Assembly (NCBI GenBank): GCA_019636035.1
Contig: JAHBYI010000001.1
Location: forward strand, 675,508-739,507
From: Candidatus Paracaedibacteraceae bacterium
GTDB lineage: Bacteria; Pseudomonadota; Alphaproteobacteria; Paracaedibacterales; Paracaedibacteraceae
Direction of reading: 5' to 3'
Length of the DNA: 64,000 nt
The first letter of the stretch is position 1. Each line of letters begins with the position of its first letter. A program made the translations under genes and the position numbers. Of this stretch, positions 17,554 through 27,350 are shown in pieces. Under the pieces are notes generated by a model, which saw only the letters and a program-made list of their open reading frames with translations, was not told the DNA's origin and made no database searches.

Positions 17554-18138
17554 ATGAACAAAAATATCATCGTTTTATCTGTAACAACTCTTGTCATGTC
17601 TGCTTGTGCGCCAGCGATAATCGGTGGTGGTGCTGCGGTTGTTGGCGGTGCCATGGTGAAAGAAAAGGGTGTTTCCGGATCCTTGACCGACACTAAGATC
17701 TCAACAAAAATCACTGTTGCGTTATATCAGCAGGATCCAAACCTCCATGCTGCTGTTAATGTCATGGTTCAAAACGGGGAAGTGATGCTGACGGGGGCTG
17801 TGGATACGAATGAGATGCACCTGGAAGCGGTTCGTATTGCCTGGAGCGTCGAAGGGGTCAAGCGCGTTATTGACAATATCTCTGTTTCTAAAGGGGCTTC
17901 TTTTGGTACCTATGCCAAAGATAGCTGGATCACAACACAGGTAAAATCCAAGCTGTTATTTGACCAAAATATCCAATCTGTCAATTACAGCATCAAAACC
18001 CTGAGCGGTAATGTCTATCTTATGGGGATTGCCCAGGATAAGGCTGAGCTTGACATGGTTGTCCACCATGCTCGTCATGTTGATGGTGTTAACAAGGTTG
18101 TCTCCTATGTCCGACTCAAAGGGGATATTGTGGAGTGA
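17554..18138 (+). CDS. BON-domain outer-membrane lipoprotein
   Basis: A 194-aa lipoprotein with lipobox MSAC (Cys18), a glycine-rich stretch and two BON domains (about residues 45-115 and 120-190), including the typical NGEVMLTGAVD and SGNVYLMGIAQ turns. It resembles DolP (YraP), which guards outer-membrane integrity and often lies beside yraN, as it does here. I start at the ATG at 17554, preceded by CGGAGG, instead of an upstream start inside yraN. Confidence 0.88.
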   Translation: MNKNIIVLSVTTLVMSACAPAIIGGGAAVVGGAMVKEKGVSGSLTDTKISTKITVALYQQDPNLHAAVNVMVQNGEVMLTGAVDTNEMHLEAVRIAWSVEGVKRVIDNISVSKGASFGTYAKDSWITTQVKSKLLFDQNIQSVNYSIKTLSGNVYLMGIAQDKAELDMVVHHARHVDGVNKVVSYVRLKGDIVE

Positions 18139-18321
18139 TACCATTAACGTAACTGTCGTTTGAATACTCAAATAGGTAGAGAAAATCCGTTTTTGCTAGT
18201 TCGGCATGTGGGGGGGGCAGTGTAACTTTCGTTGTTCCTTATATTAACATTTTAGTAACCATTTACTTTTTGCAACCCATCATTATACAATTAACTGTAA
18301 TTAATTTTATCAGGGATTTTA

Positions 18322-19065
18322 ATGATGCGCGCGAATATTTATTCTGCAATTATGTTGTCAACATTGATTGGTTCAGCGTTTGCTGATGCTCCAAAGAAAT
18401 TCAATGCTTATGTTGGTCTTATGGGAGGGCTTGATCATCTGTCCGGAAAGCGTAGCGATGCTGTAACGGAGGATGATGCTACCGGAGTGCTTGTCACGAC
18501 GCCTTTGAGTAGTGGCAAAAGTATGTCAAACAGCAATATTGGGCTTTCTATTTTTGGTGGGGCATTGTGGCAGCCAACAGTTACTGCTTTCGTTTTTGGT
18601 CCTGAGGTTTATTTTGGTCGTTCGACCGTAAAATCCCGCTTTACAGATGTGAGGCAAGATATTATTCCTCAGAATAGATTTTACAGTAAAGAGCTAGAAC
18701 GTCAGTATAATTACGGTTTTATTGCACGAGCTGGTGTTCGGTGTAATGGTCTAGCGGGGCTCTTAGCTGTCGGTTTTGATCGCGGACATTTTAAAGAACG
18801 TACAACGTTAACCTACGATCCGCAAAATATATTGACGATTCGCAATAGCAAGTCAAAAGCTTTGTCAGGGCTTGTACTTGGAGTAAGTGCGGAAAAACAA
18901 ATTCAAAATTTCATGGTTGGACTTGATTTTAAGTATACAAAATATAGAAAACTGTTGACACGTCATACTTTTGATGCAGGTGCAGGATTGCTTCCTGGTG
19001 ATATTAATTTGACGGCACGTCCTAAAGTTTTTTCAACGTCATTAAGACTTTCTTATCTTTTTTAA
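18322..19065 (+). CDS. Outer-membrane beta-barrel protein, small porin-like
   Basis: A 247-aa exported protein: signal peptide to about SAFA-DAP, then alternating hydrophobic/polar strands (AYVGLMGGLDHL, NIGLSIFGGALW, FVFGPEVYFGR, GLVLGVSAEKQI) and a C-terminal strand ending LRLSYLF. A terminal aromatic residue is the BAM recognition signal. It resembles 8-stranded OmpA/Omp25-like surface proteins, but no specific family is certain. It is followed by a proline-rich exported protein and probably belongs to a surface patch. Confidence 0.7.
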   Translation: MMRANIYSAIMLSTLIGSAFADAPKKFNAYVGLMGGLDHLSGKRSDAVTEDDATGVLVTTPLSSGKSMSNSNIGLSIFGGALWQPTVTAFVFGPEVYFGRSTVKSRFTDVRQDIIPQNRFYSKELERQYNYGFIARAGVRCNGLAGLLAVGFDRGHFKERTTLTYDPQNILTIRNSKSKALSGLVLGVSAEKQIQNFMVGLDFKYTKYRKLLTRHTFDAGAGLLPGDINLTARPKVFSTSLRLSYLF

Positions 19066-19110
19066 CCTATAGTGTTCTATGGGTTCAATAATTTATGTAG
19101 AGGTTTAATT

Positions 19111-20346
19111 ATGAAATACTTAACAACGGCACTGCTGCTTTCTATAGCGGTTCTCGATGCGAATGCGATGGACGGTCCTGCTCCTATATCGATCACCGGC
19201 ACCGGTATGCAGCTTAAAAGGAGTACTGTAGAGGCTATAAAAACTCTTCAAGCAAGGGCAAGTCAAGGGGATCAAAATGCTAAAAGAGCTCTTGATGAGA
19301 AAGGTGCTACCAAGGATGCAGTAGATCGTTACAATCAGCTTATAAGTGCTCCGCTTCAGCAATATCAACCGCAATCCGGTTCACCGGGGGGATCTTATGG
19401 CCCAACTGTTGGAATGCAACCTTCTGTAGATTATACGAGTCTTTCTCGAGAAGAGATTGCGAATCTTCTTGCTGAGAGTGATGCTCAAATTAAGGCTAGA
19501 ATTGCGGAACTTACAAATAAAGTTATGAGTGGGAGCGTTACCACTGATGAAGAGAATGAACTCGAATTTTTAGACAAACAACTTCATGAATCTTTGTTTG
19601 ATCGGCAGACTTATGAACAGTTTAAAAATAAGCGAGTAGAAGATACTCGTAGAAGAGCATTAGCAGCAGAAGCAATGAGGCAAAGAGACTCAGCAAAAAC
19701 TGCTGAAGAGAAAGAGCAGAGAGAGGCTTATTTAGCGGAATGTAAAACAAAATATGAACAAGTTCGTGCGTACTATGCGCAGCTTACAGATGAAAAAAAG
19801 GCTGCATTGATTCACGAGTATAGGAAGTCACCCTTTTGGAAGATACTCTATCTAGCTCACGATGAGACAGACTTCGGTCAGGATTCAGCTTCATTTGGTG
19901 AATACTATCTCAGGGAACTCCTGAATGAAAATGCTCTCCGGAAAATGAATGAAGATGAACTTAAGGCCTTGATTTATGCTCTTGATAAGATGCCGTCTCC
20001 ACAAAAACGTACATTCTTATTAGATAAAGTTGATTTAAGGTTAAAGTCTGATTCTGTCTCTTCTTCATCGTCGCTAGATGCAGAATTAAGACAGCCGGGG
20101 ATAGCCCCATCCCCGGGTACAAGTAATCCGCCACCACCACCTAACACGAATGCAGCTCCTCCGCCACCACAACTTCCACAGCAGGGTGGTACACCTCCGG
20201 CACCACCACCTCTACCGCTACCAGGTAGTTTGCTACAGGGTGGGAATAATCAGAATACTGATAGACCACAGCATTCTGCTGATGAAATGGATCAAATGAG
20301 GGAGAGGTTTAGGCAGTCCCGACAAGCTAGAGGTGAGAATTACTAG
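19111..20346 (+). CDS. Exported coiled-coil protein with FH1-like polyproline tract
   Basis: Unknown family, 411 aa. The signal peptide MKYLTTALLLSIAVLDANA begins at the ATG at 19111, preceded by AGAGG; an in-frame GTG at 19072 is not needed. The middle (about residues 90-315) is highly charged and helical, with coiled-coil character. The region around residues 340-375 contains PPPPP, PPPPQLP and PPAPPPLPLPG runs like formin FH1 or WASP polyproline segments, and a basic helical tail follows. Such tracts bind profilin, SH3 or EVH1 domains in eukaryotic hosts; whether this one does is speculation. No WH2 motif is recognisable. Confidence 0.7.
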   Translation: MKYLTTALLLSIAVLDANAMDGPAPISITGTGMQLKRSTVEAIKTLQARASQGDQNAKRALDEKGATKDAVDRYNQLISAPLQQYQPQSGSPGGSYGPTVGMQPSVDYTSLSREEIANLLAESDAQIKARIAELTNKVMSGSVTTDEENELEFLDKQLHESLFDRQTYEQFKNKRVEDTRRRALAAEAMRQRDSAKTAEEKEQREAYLAECKTKYEQVRAYYAQLTDEKKAALIHEYRKSPFWKILYLAHDETDFGQDSASFGEYYLRELLNENALRKMNEDELKALIYALDKMPSPQKRTFLLDKVDLRLKSDSVSSSSSLDAELRQPGIAPSPGTSNPPPPPNTNAAPPPPQLPQQGGTPPAPPPLPLPGSLLQGGNNQNTDRPQHSADEMDQMRERFRQSRQARGENY

Positions 20347-20355
20347 GCTAATCGT

Positions 20356-21327
20356 TTATTTTACCTTTTGAAGGGGGGGGAGAAATGCCCCCCTTGATTT
20401 ATGGCTGGTTAGATTGATTATGAAGTTTCCGTAGTTAAGTTTCTCGCAGCTAGGTTCTATTGGATATGACTCAATTTTGTAAGGCGTATACAAGAAAGAG
20501 CACGAATGTGAAGAGATCGAGTTACCCCGTCTTCCATCTATGACGAACCTAGGGACAAAACTCGTATGAGATGTGAGTCCCCATAATTCGTATCCTCCGT
20601 TGTTTTCTCTGAACCACATTGAACCACTATCATGCAAAAATGTTTGTGGAGTGATTGCCAAAGAAGAACCAAAAAACCATTCTTCATAATTGGTTGTAGA
20701 GAGTTTTAAGAGTGTATCTGGATTAATAACGGTTGATAAAATACCAGAATCAACTTGAAATTGACTGGACCATAATGCAGGTTTTTGATCTGTCCTAATT
20801 GTACCTGTATTGGATAGGTCTATATGCCAACCACAAGATAATGTCATCAACTCAATGGACTTAGCATCAGTTTGATCTGGAACAAGTAAGCTAGAACAGC
20901 ATGCGGTCTGAGATGAGATTTCATATACAGAGAAGTCGGTTGAAATTGTACTGATTGACTGTATAGGATTAGAAGTCCATTGATTAATAGTTCGGACAAC
21001 GGGGTAGGTCTGTCCAGATGATGATTTAAAATAAATTTTACAGTCGGGGTCGCGATCTTTAACCTGAGTTAAAAAATGGCCGCAGCTAAGAATTGTAGAT
21101 GTTTCTTCAGAACCATCAACAGAATAGGGAAAAGCAGATGCGTAATCTAAGCAGGTTTTGCCATCGGCTGAATCTGCATAAAGGATCCCGGGATAAAGGA
21201 TATCAGCATATTTTTTCCCTTTTTCCAGTGCGTCATTAAGATTACAATATTCTGTAAAAAAACCAGCATGACTTAAAGAAATAAGATTTACATAGTATGC
21301 GATAAGTAACTTTACAGGCAAATTCAT
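20356..21327 (-). CDS. Divergent trypsin-like (S1-type) exported protease, putative
   Basis: A 323-aa protein with a signal peptide starting at the ATG at 21327, which has AGAAGG 5 nt upstream. I see a plausible chymotrypsin-fold triad: His in STILSCGHFL (cf. TAAHC), Asp in STDFSVYEI (cf. DIALLKL), and Ser in LHDSGSMWF (cf. GDSGGPLF), followed by YELWGLTSHTS, which resembles the strand after the catalytic serine. It is Cys-rich, so disulfides are likely. The glycine after Ser is replaced (DSGS), so activity is not assured. The C-terminus overlaps a GC hairpin shared with the convergent upstream gene. Confidence 0.55.
   Translation of the reverse strand: MNLPVKLLIAYYVNLISLSHAGFFTEYCNLNDALEKGKKYADILYPGILYADSADGKTCLDYASAFPYSVDGSEETSTILSCGHFLTQVKDRDPDCKIYFKSSSGQTYPVVRTINQWTSNPIQSISTISTDFSVYEISSQTACCSSLLVPDQTDAKSIELMTLSCGWHIDLSNTGTIRTDQKPALWSSQFQVDSGILSTVINPDTLLKLSTTNYEEWFFGSSLAITPQTFLHDSGSMWFRENNGGYELWGLTSHTSFVPRFVIDGRRGNSISSHSCSFLYTPYKIESYPIEPSCEKLNYGNFIINLTSHKSRGAFLPPLQKVK
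20371..20395 (+). terminator. GC-rich hairpin between convergent genes
   Basis: AAGGGGGG (20371-20378) pairs with CCCCCCTT (20388-20395) 25 bp after the proline-rich gene's stop. Only a short T-poor tail follows, so it is a weak intrinsic terminator. It lies inside the 3' coding end of the opposing gene. Confidence 0.4.
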
Positions 21328-21456
21328 CAATACCTTCTTCCAAATGTCATAGATTCTACATTTGCTTAATTTACTGTAATTCTCAAAATCAAACAAATCA
21401 TTTTTTCCCTTGCAATATGGGGTAAGATTAGTTTACTTTGAGAGTAATCTGATCGT

Positions 21457-21532
<76 letters not shown>

Positions 21533-21542
21533 CTTACATCAA

Positions 21543-21881
21543 ATGAATCAAAGAAATTTCATGCAAAACCAACGACAAATTGCTCGACAAGTGTTGCGAT
21601 CCGTGTCGGATTATCTTGAACGACATATCCCGGATCTGGAAATCGAACCTAATGACGAAGATTTACTGATTGTCGATAGCCAGAATCGTCATTTTTTGTT
21701 GAATTATCATGGTGTGACGCATCAGATCTGGTATTCTTCTGCTCTAACGGGGGCTCATCATTTTACCTTGCTGGATACGGGGGTGTGGCAATGTACCCGT
21801 AGCCAACGTACTTTGTTTGATGTACTCTCAACAGAGTTAAGCACCATAACTAATCAGGATATTCATATTCCGCATGCGTGA
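21543..21881 (+). CDS. cyaY: Iron donor protein CyaY (bacterial frataxin)
   Basis: A 112-aa frataxin-fold protein with an acidic first helix/strand (DYLERHIPDLEIEPNDEDLLIVDSQN) and the family strands HFLLNYHGVTHQIWYSS and GAHHFTLLDTGVWQCTRS. It regulates iron supply to the Isc Fe-S cluster machinery. It overlaps the next ABC transporter gene by 8 bp, so the two are coupled. Confidence 0.85.
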   Translation: MNQRNFMQNQRQIARQVLRSVSDYLERHIPDLEIEPNDEDLLIVDSQNRHFLLNYHGVTHQIWYSSALTGAHHFTLLDTGVWQCTRSQRTLFDVLSTELSTITNQDIHIPHA

Positions 21882-23712
21882 AAAAAGTTCTGTTGATTAT
21901 ACAACCAAACCTCAACGCCCGAGTAGTAACAACATAGCGATTCTCAGTCGTTTTATTCCCTTTGTGTTCAAATACAAAGGGCAATTGAGTTTGGGGTTGT
22001 TATCCTTGGCTCTTGCGGCGATTTCGGTTTTAGGTGTTGGCCTTGGGCTTCGTAACCTTGTTGATCAGGCATTTTCCCATGAGAGTTCAAGTGCGTTGAA
22101 TCAAGCCATTCTCTTTCTGTTGATCAGTGTTGTTGTGATGGCTGTTGCAAGTTTTGGGCGAACCTACTTCATTTCATGGCTTGGTGAAAAAGTCATGTCG
22201 GATATCCGAGAAAAGATCCATGATCATCTTCTGAAACTTGATGTTGGCTATTTCGAGACGGTGCGTCCGGGGGAAATTATTTCTCGCTTAACAGTAGATA
22301 CAACGTTGATTCAAATTCTTATTGGCAATTCGGTGGCCTTAGCAATTCGCAATTTGCTTTTGTTTATTGGTGGCGTTGCTATGATGTTGACCATGTCCAT
22401 GAGGCTTTCTGCCTTGTCACTTTTGATCATCCCTTTAGTTATCCTACCGTTATTAGCGTTTGGGAAACGGGTCAAAGCAGCGTCCAGAATAACACAGGAT
22501 GCGGTTGCCGATTTGTCGGGATACCTCGAAGAATCGTTGATGAGCATTCGAACATGCCATGCTTTTCAACGTGAAACCCAAGATCTTAATTTGTTTAAAG
22601 CGGCATCAACGCGTGCCTTTTTAAGATCAAATCAGTATCTCTTGAATCGGTCTTGGTTAACATTTCTGGTTATGACCTTTGTTTTTATTGGGGTTAGCGG
22701 GTTGTTGTGGATCGGTGGGCAAGATGTTTTAAAGGGGAACCTTTCTGCAGGGCAACTGACGTCATTTTTGTTCTATGCGTTGACGGCTGCGGGATCGATT
22801 GCTTCATTCAGTGAAATTTATGCAGATATTCAGCGTGCTTCGGGGGCAGCGGAACGTCTTGTTGAGATTTTAGAGACGTCACCTAAAATCCAGTCACCTC
22901 ATACGCCAAGGGCTCTGCCCAATCAGCCACGAGGGACAATTGCTCTTCATAATGTTTGTTTTTCTTATCCGGGTCACCCCGGTAAAGATGTTTTGCGTGA
23001 TGTGACGTTGTCGATTGCTCCGGGTGAAAAAGTTGCTCTTGTTGGTCCTTCCGGATCCGGAAAAAGTACAATTCTGTCGCTTTTATTACGATTTTATGAT
23101 GCAACGGCGGGATCTATTTATGTGGACGGCGTTGATATTAAAGAGACATCCTTATCGGTGCTGCGTTCTCGGTTTGGTATCGTTCCTCAAGATCCTATGA
23201 TTTTTTCCGGAACCCTTTATGAAAATATAGTGTATGCCAGGCCATCTGCGTCTGAGACTGAAGTTTGGAATGCTCTGGAGGCGGCGCATTTGATGGATGT
23301 AATACAGGGACTTCCTCAGGGGCTTCATACGCAACTGGGTGTCAAAGGTGTTCGTTTATCCGGGGGGCAAAAACAGCGTTTGGCTTTGGCTCGGGTCTTT
23401 TTGCGGGATGCACCTATCCTTCTTTTAGATGAGGCAACGAGTTCCCTTGATGCGCAAAGCGAAGCGTTAATCCAAGAAAGCTTGAAAACCCTGATGATGA
23501 AAAAGACAACATTGGTTGTTGCCCATCGTTTAGCAACGGTCTTAAAGTCTGATAAGATTATTGTCTTAAACCAAGGGTGTGTTGATGCTGTTGGCACTCA
23601 CGCTGAACTTATTGCCGAAGATGGTTTGTATCGCAAACTAGCCATGTTGCAGTTTATGGATTCCCTGAACATCCCGGATAATTCCAAAGTACAAAAAGCA
23701 TTGTGGGCTTGA
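21874..23712 (+). CDS. MsbA-like ABC exporter (fused permease and ATPase)
   Basis: A 612-aa half-transporter: six transmembrane helices (about residues 35-310) followed by an ATPase domain with Walker A GPSGSGKST (about 391-399), signature LSGGQKQR, Walker B ILLLDEATSSLD and switch His in VVAHRL. This is the ABCB/MsbA-type lipid or multidrug exporter fold, expected to work as a homodimer in the inner membrane. The substrate cannot be assigned from sequence. Translation is coupled to cyaY by overlap. Confidence 0.9.
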   Translation: MREKSSVDYTTKPQRPSSNNIAILSRFIPFVFKYKGQLSLGLLSLALAAISVLGVGLGLRNLVDQAFSHESSSALNQAILFLLISVVVMAVASFGRTYFISWLGEKVMSDIREKIHDHLLKLDVGYFETVRPGEIISRLTVDTTLIQILIGNSVALAIRNLLLFIGGVAMMLTMSMRLSALSLLIIPLVILPLLAFGKRVKAASRITQDAVADLSGYLEESLMSIRTCHAFQRETQDLNLFKAASTRAFLRSNQYLLNRSWLTFLVMTFVFIGVSGLLWIGGQDVLKGNLSAGQLTSFLFYALTAAGSIASFSEIYADIQRASGAAERLVEILETSPKIQSPHTPRALPNQPRGTIALHNVCFSYPGHPGKDVLRDVTLSIAPGEKVALVGPSGSGKSTILSLLLRFYDATAGSIYVDGVDIKETSLSVLRSRFGIVPQDPMIFSGTLYENIVYARPSASETEVWNALEAAHLMDVIQGLPQGLHTQLGVKGVRLSGGQKQRLALARVFLRDAPILLLDEATSSLDAQSEALIQESLKTLMMKKTTLVVAHRLATVLKSDKIIVLNQGCVDAVGTHAELIAEDGLYRKLAMLQFMDSLNIPDNSKVQKALWA

Positions 23713-23763
23713 GGTCAGAATTCTGTTGACCTGTATGGTAAAAAACTAGATCTTAGTTGCAAG

Positions 23764-25044
23764 ATGCGTCATAGCTTTAACCTTACAAGACTAAGAAAAA
23801 TAATGAATTTACGTAAAAACCTTATTTCCGGATTTAGTGTTTCCCTATTGGCGTTGCCTTTGTGCCTCGGGATTGCTGTCGCGAGTCATTTCCCTCCTAT
23901 TGCAGGGATTATCACAGCTATTGTCGGTGGCCTGATTGCCTCTTTTTTGGGGAGTTCTCCGTACACGATTAAGGGGCCGGCTGCCGGTATGATTGTCGTT
24001 GTCCTCGCCGCGGTCATGGAGCTTGGTTATGAAAAGACGCTTGCCGTTGGTGCTGTAGCCGCTGTTCTGCAAATCGCCATTGCTCTATGTCGCCAAGCCA
24101 CTGTTGCTGAGAAAATCCCCGGTTCCGTGATTCATGGTATGCTGACTGCAGTGGGATTAATTATCGTTATTAAACAGATTTATGTCTTGATGGGGGTTCA
24201 TCACATTAAGGTGAGTATTCCGCAGCTATTTCTTAATTTACCCTATGCTTTGACGCAGATGAATCCACTTATTTTTCTGTTGGGGTGTATTGCACTCTTG
24301 GTAAATGTAACGTGGAATAAGGTGGCTCTTTCGCGGTATATTCCTGCAACTCTTTTAACCTTAGTGGGGATTATTGTTGTCACAGCTTATTTTGGATTCA
24401 ATCATGATTTTGTTTATGAGTTTGCCGGTAAAATTTATATGGTTTCTGCCGAAGACTATATTGATCTTCCGACACATGTTTTATCAGCAATAAGATTTCC
24501 TGATTTTTCAGATGTTTTATCGTTCACGAGTCTGAAGCATATTTTTATTTTTACACTCATCGGTGCAACAGAATCCTTGTTGACTGTTTGTGCCGTTAAT
24601 TCTATTAAATCAGATCAACCGCCATCCGATTTAAACAAAGATCTAAGGTCTTTGGGAATCGCCAATCTTGTCAGTAGTTTGATTGGGGGAATGCCAATGA
24701 TTTCTGAAATCGTTCGAACGCGCGCCAATATTGATTATGGTGCAACATCCGGTCTGTCGAATTTTATTCATGGGTTGTTACTTCTCTTTGTTGTTTTACT
24801 CTTTCCCGACGTCATGGACTACACAGCCTTGACTGTTCTTGCTGCTATTCTTATCGTCGTTGGTTTGCGCCTTGGATCTCCCCGCGAATTTATGGATCAT
24901 TATCAGCAAGGATGGGCGGTTTTTGCCCCCTTTATTATTACTGTTGGTGTGACTCTTTATAAAGATTTGCTCAGTGGTGTGGCTTGCGGACTCATTATGC
25001 ATATGGGAATCCAACTTATAACTTTACGGTACAAGCGAATATAG
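23764..25044 (+). CDS. SulP/SLC26 family anion transporter without STAS domain
   Basis: A 426-aa membrane protein with about 12 hydrophobic segments and SulP signatures: ISGFSVSLLALPLCLGIA near the N-terminus, IAGIITAIVGGLIASFLGSS, IKGPAAGMIV, and LGIANLVSSLIGGMPMISEIVRT. Members import sulfate, bicarbonate or dicarboxylates. The cytoplasmic STAS domain usual at the C-terminus is absent; the protein ends after the last membrane helix. A second ATG at 23803 is an alternative start. Confidence 0.85.
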   Translation: MRHSFNLTRLRKIMNLRKNLISGFSVSLLALPLCLGIAVASHFPPIAGIITAIVGGLIASFLGSSPYTIKGPAAGMIVVVLAAVMELGYEKTLAVGAVAAVLQIAIALCRQATVAEKIPGSVIHGMLTAVGLIIVIKQIYVLMGVHHIKVSIPQLFLNLPYALTQMNPLIFLLGCIALLVNVTWNKVALSRYIPATLLTLVGIIVVTAYFGFNHDFVYEFAGKIYMVSAEDYIDLPTHVLSAIRFPDFSDVLSFTSLKHIFIFTLIGATESLLTVCAVNSIKSDQPPSDLNKDLRSLGIANLVSSLIGGMPMISEIVRTRANIDYGATSGLSNFIHGLLLLFVVLLFPDVMDYTALTVLAAILIVVGLRLGSPREFMDHYQQGWAVFAPFIITVGVTLYKDLLSGVACGLIMHMGIQLITLRYKRI

Positions 25045-25135
25045 CTAGAGCGATAGCCGCACTAATATTGCATATTCAGCTTGTGGCCTGTTCCAAAATT
25101 GCCCTATGATGTAAAAAAAGGAAGGGTTTGGGACG

Positions 25136-26632
25136 ATGATTGATCTACTTCAACAAAAGTCGTATTTTCTGGCGGGGTTGGCTGCCTTTGCAACGGGTCT
25201 TTTTGTCTGGATGACTGTTCGCTGGCAATACCGTCATGCTTTGGAACGATCTGACAGTGAGTTGCAACGTCTGGATATGATTTTGTCTGATGTGCGTCGA
25301 GATGTTCAAGATCGTGAACATCGGATTTTTGAGATGCAGGCAACCTTTACCGTGGAAATGGCGGCGCGGGCTGTTGCTGAAGAAAAAGCGCAACGAACAG
25401 AAACGCTTGAATCTCAGCTTTCAGAGACAACTAAGCAAAGCAGTACGCTGCGTGCTCAAATTGCCGAACTTCAATCCGCCCTTACTTATGAACGGCAGCA
25501 GGCCGCCGATAAGATCCAATTGCTTGAGAATGCCCAGATTCGTCTTGGGGAAACGTTTAAGAGCTTGTCCGCCGAAGCGTTATCAACCAACAACAAATCT
25601 TTCTTACATCTTGCCCAGACTGCTCTTGAAAAATTCCAGGAATCAGCGCGCAGTGATTTAGGGCATCGTCAAAAAGCCATTGCTGAAATGATGACTCCTG
25701 TTCAACAAGCCCTCCTGAAGGTCGACACAAAAATCCAAGATTTAGAAAAACAACGGGTTGGGGCTTATGAGGTCTTGCGTGAGCAAGTCAAGGAATTGGT
25801 GGGCGCGCAAAAGGATCTGCGTCTTGAAACATCGAACCTGGTCAAGGCGTTGCGTGCGCCGTCTGTCCGTGGTCAATGGGGGGAAATGCAGCTGAAACGT
25901 GTTGTGGAAATGGCGGGGATGATTTCTCACTGTGATTTTCTTGAGCAAGTTTCAACCAATACCGAAACAGGGCGTATGCGACCTGATATGATTATTAATC
26001 TGCCTGGTGGAAAAAAAATCATCGTCGATGCCAAAGCACCGCTATCAGCCTATCTTGAAGCACTCGAAGCGCAGGATGATCGGGAGCGTCAGCAGAAAAT
26101 GCAAGACCATGCCCGTCAAGTCCGCGCTCATATTCGTGCCCTTAGCCAACGTGCTTATTGGGATCAGTTTAATGATACGCCTGAATTTGTAGTTCTCTTT
26201 TTACCGGGTGAGACTTTTTTCAGTGCGGCTTTGGAATGTGACCCGTCTTTGATTGAGGTTGGGGTGAAAGAAAAAGTAATTTTGGCAACCCCGACCACGC
26301 TCATTGCCTTGCTGCGTGCTGTTTCCTATGGCTGGCGTCAAGAAGCCTTGACAGAAAGTACCCGTGTTATCAGTGAATTGGGTAAAGAATTATATAAAAG
26401 AATTAGTGACATGGGTGAGCATTTTAGTCGACTGGGTAAGCACCTTAGCCAGTCTGTCGATTGTTATAACCAAACGCTAGGCACGTTAGAACGTCGTGTG
26501 CTTGTCACGGCACGAAAATTTAAGGACATTGATTCATCCTCAACCGTGATGGAAGAGTTAGATCATGTGGATGCCACACCGCGATCGATCCAATCCATGG
26601 AGTTGGTTGATCCTGATAAAGATGTTGCTTGA
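25136..26632 (+). CDS. rmuC: DNA recombination protein RmuC
   Basis: A 498-aa RmuC family protein: an N-terminal membrane anchor (about residues 12-28), a long coiled coil to residue about 230, then the nuclease-like RmuC domain containing VRGQWGEMQLKRVVEMAGM, RPDMIINLPGGKKIIVDAKAPLSAY and FVVLFLPGETFFSAALE. In E. coli it limits recombination at inverted repeats; members are also seen in defence contexts, but nothing here suggests that. GGAAGG precedes the ATG. Confidence 0.92.
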   Translation: MIDLLQQKSYFLAGLAAFATGLFVWMTVRWQYRHALERSDSELQRLDMILSDVRRDVQDREHRIFEMQATFTVEMAARAVAEEKAQRTETLESQLSETTKQSSTLRAQIAELQSALTYERQQAADKIQLLENAQIRLGETFKSLSAEALSTNNKSFLHLAQTALEKFQESARSDLGHRQKAIAEMMTPVQQALLKVDTKIQDLEKQRVGAYEVLREQVKELVGAQKDLRLETSNLVKALRAPSVRGQWGEMQLKRVVEMAGMISHCDFLEQVSTNTETGRMRPDMIINLPGGKKIIVDAKAPLSAYLEALEAQDDRERQQKMQDHARQVRAHIRALSQRAYWDQFNDTPEFVVLFLPGETFFSAALECDPSLIEVGVKEKVILATPTTLIALLRAVSYGWRQEALTESTRVISELGKELYKRISDMGEHFSRLGKHLSQSVDCYNQTLGTLERRVLVTARKFKDIDSSSTVMEELDHVDATPRSIQSMELVDPDKDVA

Positions 26633-26707
26633 AAAAGATTGCAATTTCCTGATGAAATCCCTATAATGCAACTGTACTCTGAATGACGTATTTATAGGGG
26701 AAAATGA

Positions 26708-27331
26708 ATGTTAAAAAAACTAACGCTTGCCTTTCTTGTGACCACGGTATCTGTGTTTGCAACTGACATCGAAGGTCTTCAAGTTGATGTAAAACCAAGT
26801 CAACAGACCGTTGAATGGAAAACGGGTCATACGGAATCTGGCCGTAGAGGGCTGAAAAAAATTACAAAAGTTGAAGTTTGGCAAGGGCCAAAAGTTAGCC
26901 AGACTCTGACGTTAACATGGAATGAACAAGGATCTGTCGATGTTAAAACGGCACAAATCACATTGAGCTATCTTACAAATATGAACCAATTCTGGACGCC
27001 TGATAATAATCTTACTCAGGTTAATGAACAAACTGTGATTGGCGCAACAATCGTTGATGTGGCTGCAAAAACTGCAGAATGGAAACTTCAAGCTGAAACA
27101 CTAGGGGCTGATCTTGGATATTCAGATGCAGCAAGAACCCAGCTCAAGACTTTTGCGCATATTGCTATTGATGCTATAGCATCACAGCTCCAACCAACAA
27201 CCATGCAATACAAAGGCAATTCTCGATCAGAAAAGATTTGGAATGAAGCAAAACGTATTGGTGACCAATCTACAGACGCATGGAAAGAGATTGTAGGGCA
27301 AGCCGAAGAGCTTGCTCAAGAAATTATCTGA
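26708..27331 (+). CDS. Exported protein of unknown function
   Basis: A 207-aa product with a short signal peptide (MLKKLTLAFLVTTVSVFATD) and AGGGGA ahead of the ATG. The mature protein has an N-terminal beta-rich part (VDVKPSQQTVEWKTG, KVEVWQGPKVSQTLTLTWNEQG) and a helical C-terminal half ending in an amphipathic helix. No family recognised. It stands alone between rmuC and the convergent heparinase operon. Confidence 0.7.
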   Translation: MLKKLTLAFLVTTVSVFATDIEGLQVDVKPSQQTVEWKTGHTESGRRGLKKITKVEVWQGPKVSQTLTLTWNEQGSVDVKTAQITLSYLTNMNQFWTPDNNLTQVNEQTVIGATIVDVAAKTAEWKLQAETLGADLGYSDAARTQLKTFAHIAIDAIASQLQPTTMQYKGNSRSEKIWNEAKRIGDQSTDAWKEIVGQAEELAQEII

Positions 27332-27350
27332 CCTAAGCTGAGTGAGGATA

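Noticed and set aside
25136..26632. Defence-island role for rmuC
   Set aside because: No restriction, toxin, or other defence genes adjoin it; RmuC is widespread housekeeping.
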